From Actinomycetes bacterium (lineage in GTDB: Bacteria > Actinomycetota > Humimicrobiia > Humimicrobiales > Humimicrobiaceae), in assembly GCA_030609215.1 (NCBI GenBank), contig JAUWCR010000006.1, positions 1 to 15,204 of the forward strand: a stretch of DNA of 15,204 bases, written 5' to 3'. Numbering within the stretch: position 1 is the stretch's first letter; every line of letters begins with the position of its first letter. The notes under the pieces are model-generated. The model worked only from the letters and a program-made list of their open reading frames with translations. It searched no databases and was not told the DNA's origin. Below, piece after piece: positions 15,199 through 15,204 of this stretch. The position numbers were made by a program, and so were the translations under genes.

Positions 15199-15204
15199 AT
15201 TCTT

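Overview
This is a low-G+C (about 30% by eye) bacterial chromosomal segment. Every convincing gene lies on the minus strand. Standard code 11 is used: TGA is a genuine stop for the iron alcohol dehydrogenase gene, and several starts are TTG or GTG. The products (de novo folate pathway, molybdopterin molybdotransferase MoeA, an FdhD-like protein, a butanol-dehydrogenase-type iron ADH, a malic enzyme) suit an anaerobe or facultative anaerobe. The order tilS-hpt-ftsH-folE-folP-folBK is a Gram-positive type arrangement (Bacillota or Actinomycetota). The phylum cannot be fixed from this window; an uncultured AT-rich lineage is possible.

In transcription order, from the right edge leftwards: (i) the right edge carries two hairpins that resemble the 3' end of an IS200/IS605-type (TnpB/omega-RNA) element lying mostly outside the window; (ii) an initiator tRNA-fMet with encoded CCA; (iii) a 312-bp stretch with no firm gene but an orphan Shine-Dalgarno and a micro-ORF; (iv) a small lipoprotein overlapping an FdhD homologue, then a YmdB-family phosphodiesterase, TilS, Hpt and FtsH; (v) an accessory-looking block between ftsH and folE: a decayed zinc-type (MDR) alcohol dehydrogenase tail, an iron-dependent alcohol dehydrogenase, and a ribbon-helix-helix/PIN (VapBC-type) toxin-antitoxin pair with a strong promoter and a candidate operator; (vi) folE, folP, folB-folK fusion, moeA and malic enzyme, closely packed and probably co-transcribed.

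Functionally, FolE, FolB, FolK and FolP supply most of the path from GTP to dihydropteroate. TilS modifies the AUA-reading tRNA-Ile, Hpt salvages purines, FtsH does membrane protein quality control, and MoeA plus the FdhD-like protein point to a molybdenum or tungsten cofactor enzyme encoded elsewhere.

The most unusual features are an FtsH whose C-terminal tail reads as a J-domain-like module with the HPD motif replaced by KAG, an FdhD homologue without the CxxC pair, and a perfect 22-bp palindrome that buries the best ribosome binding site of the lipoprotein gene. I found no CRISPR array, no prophage and no clearly new multi-gene system.
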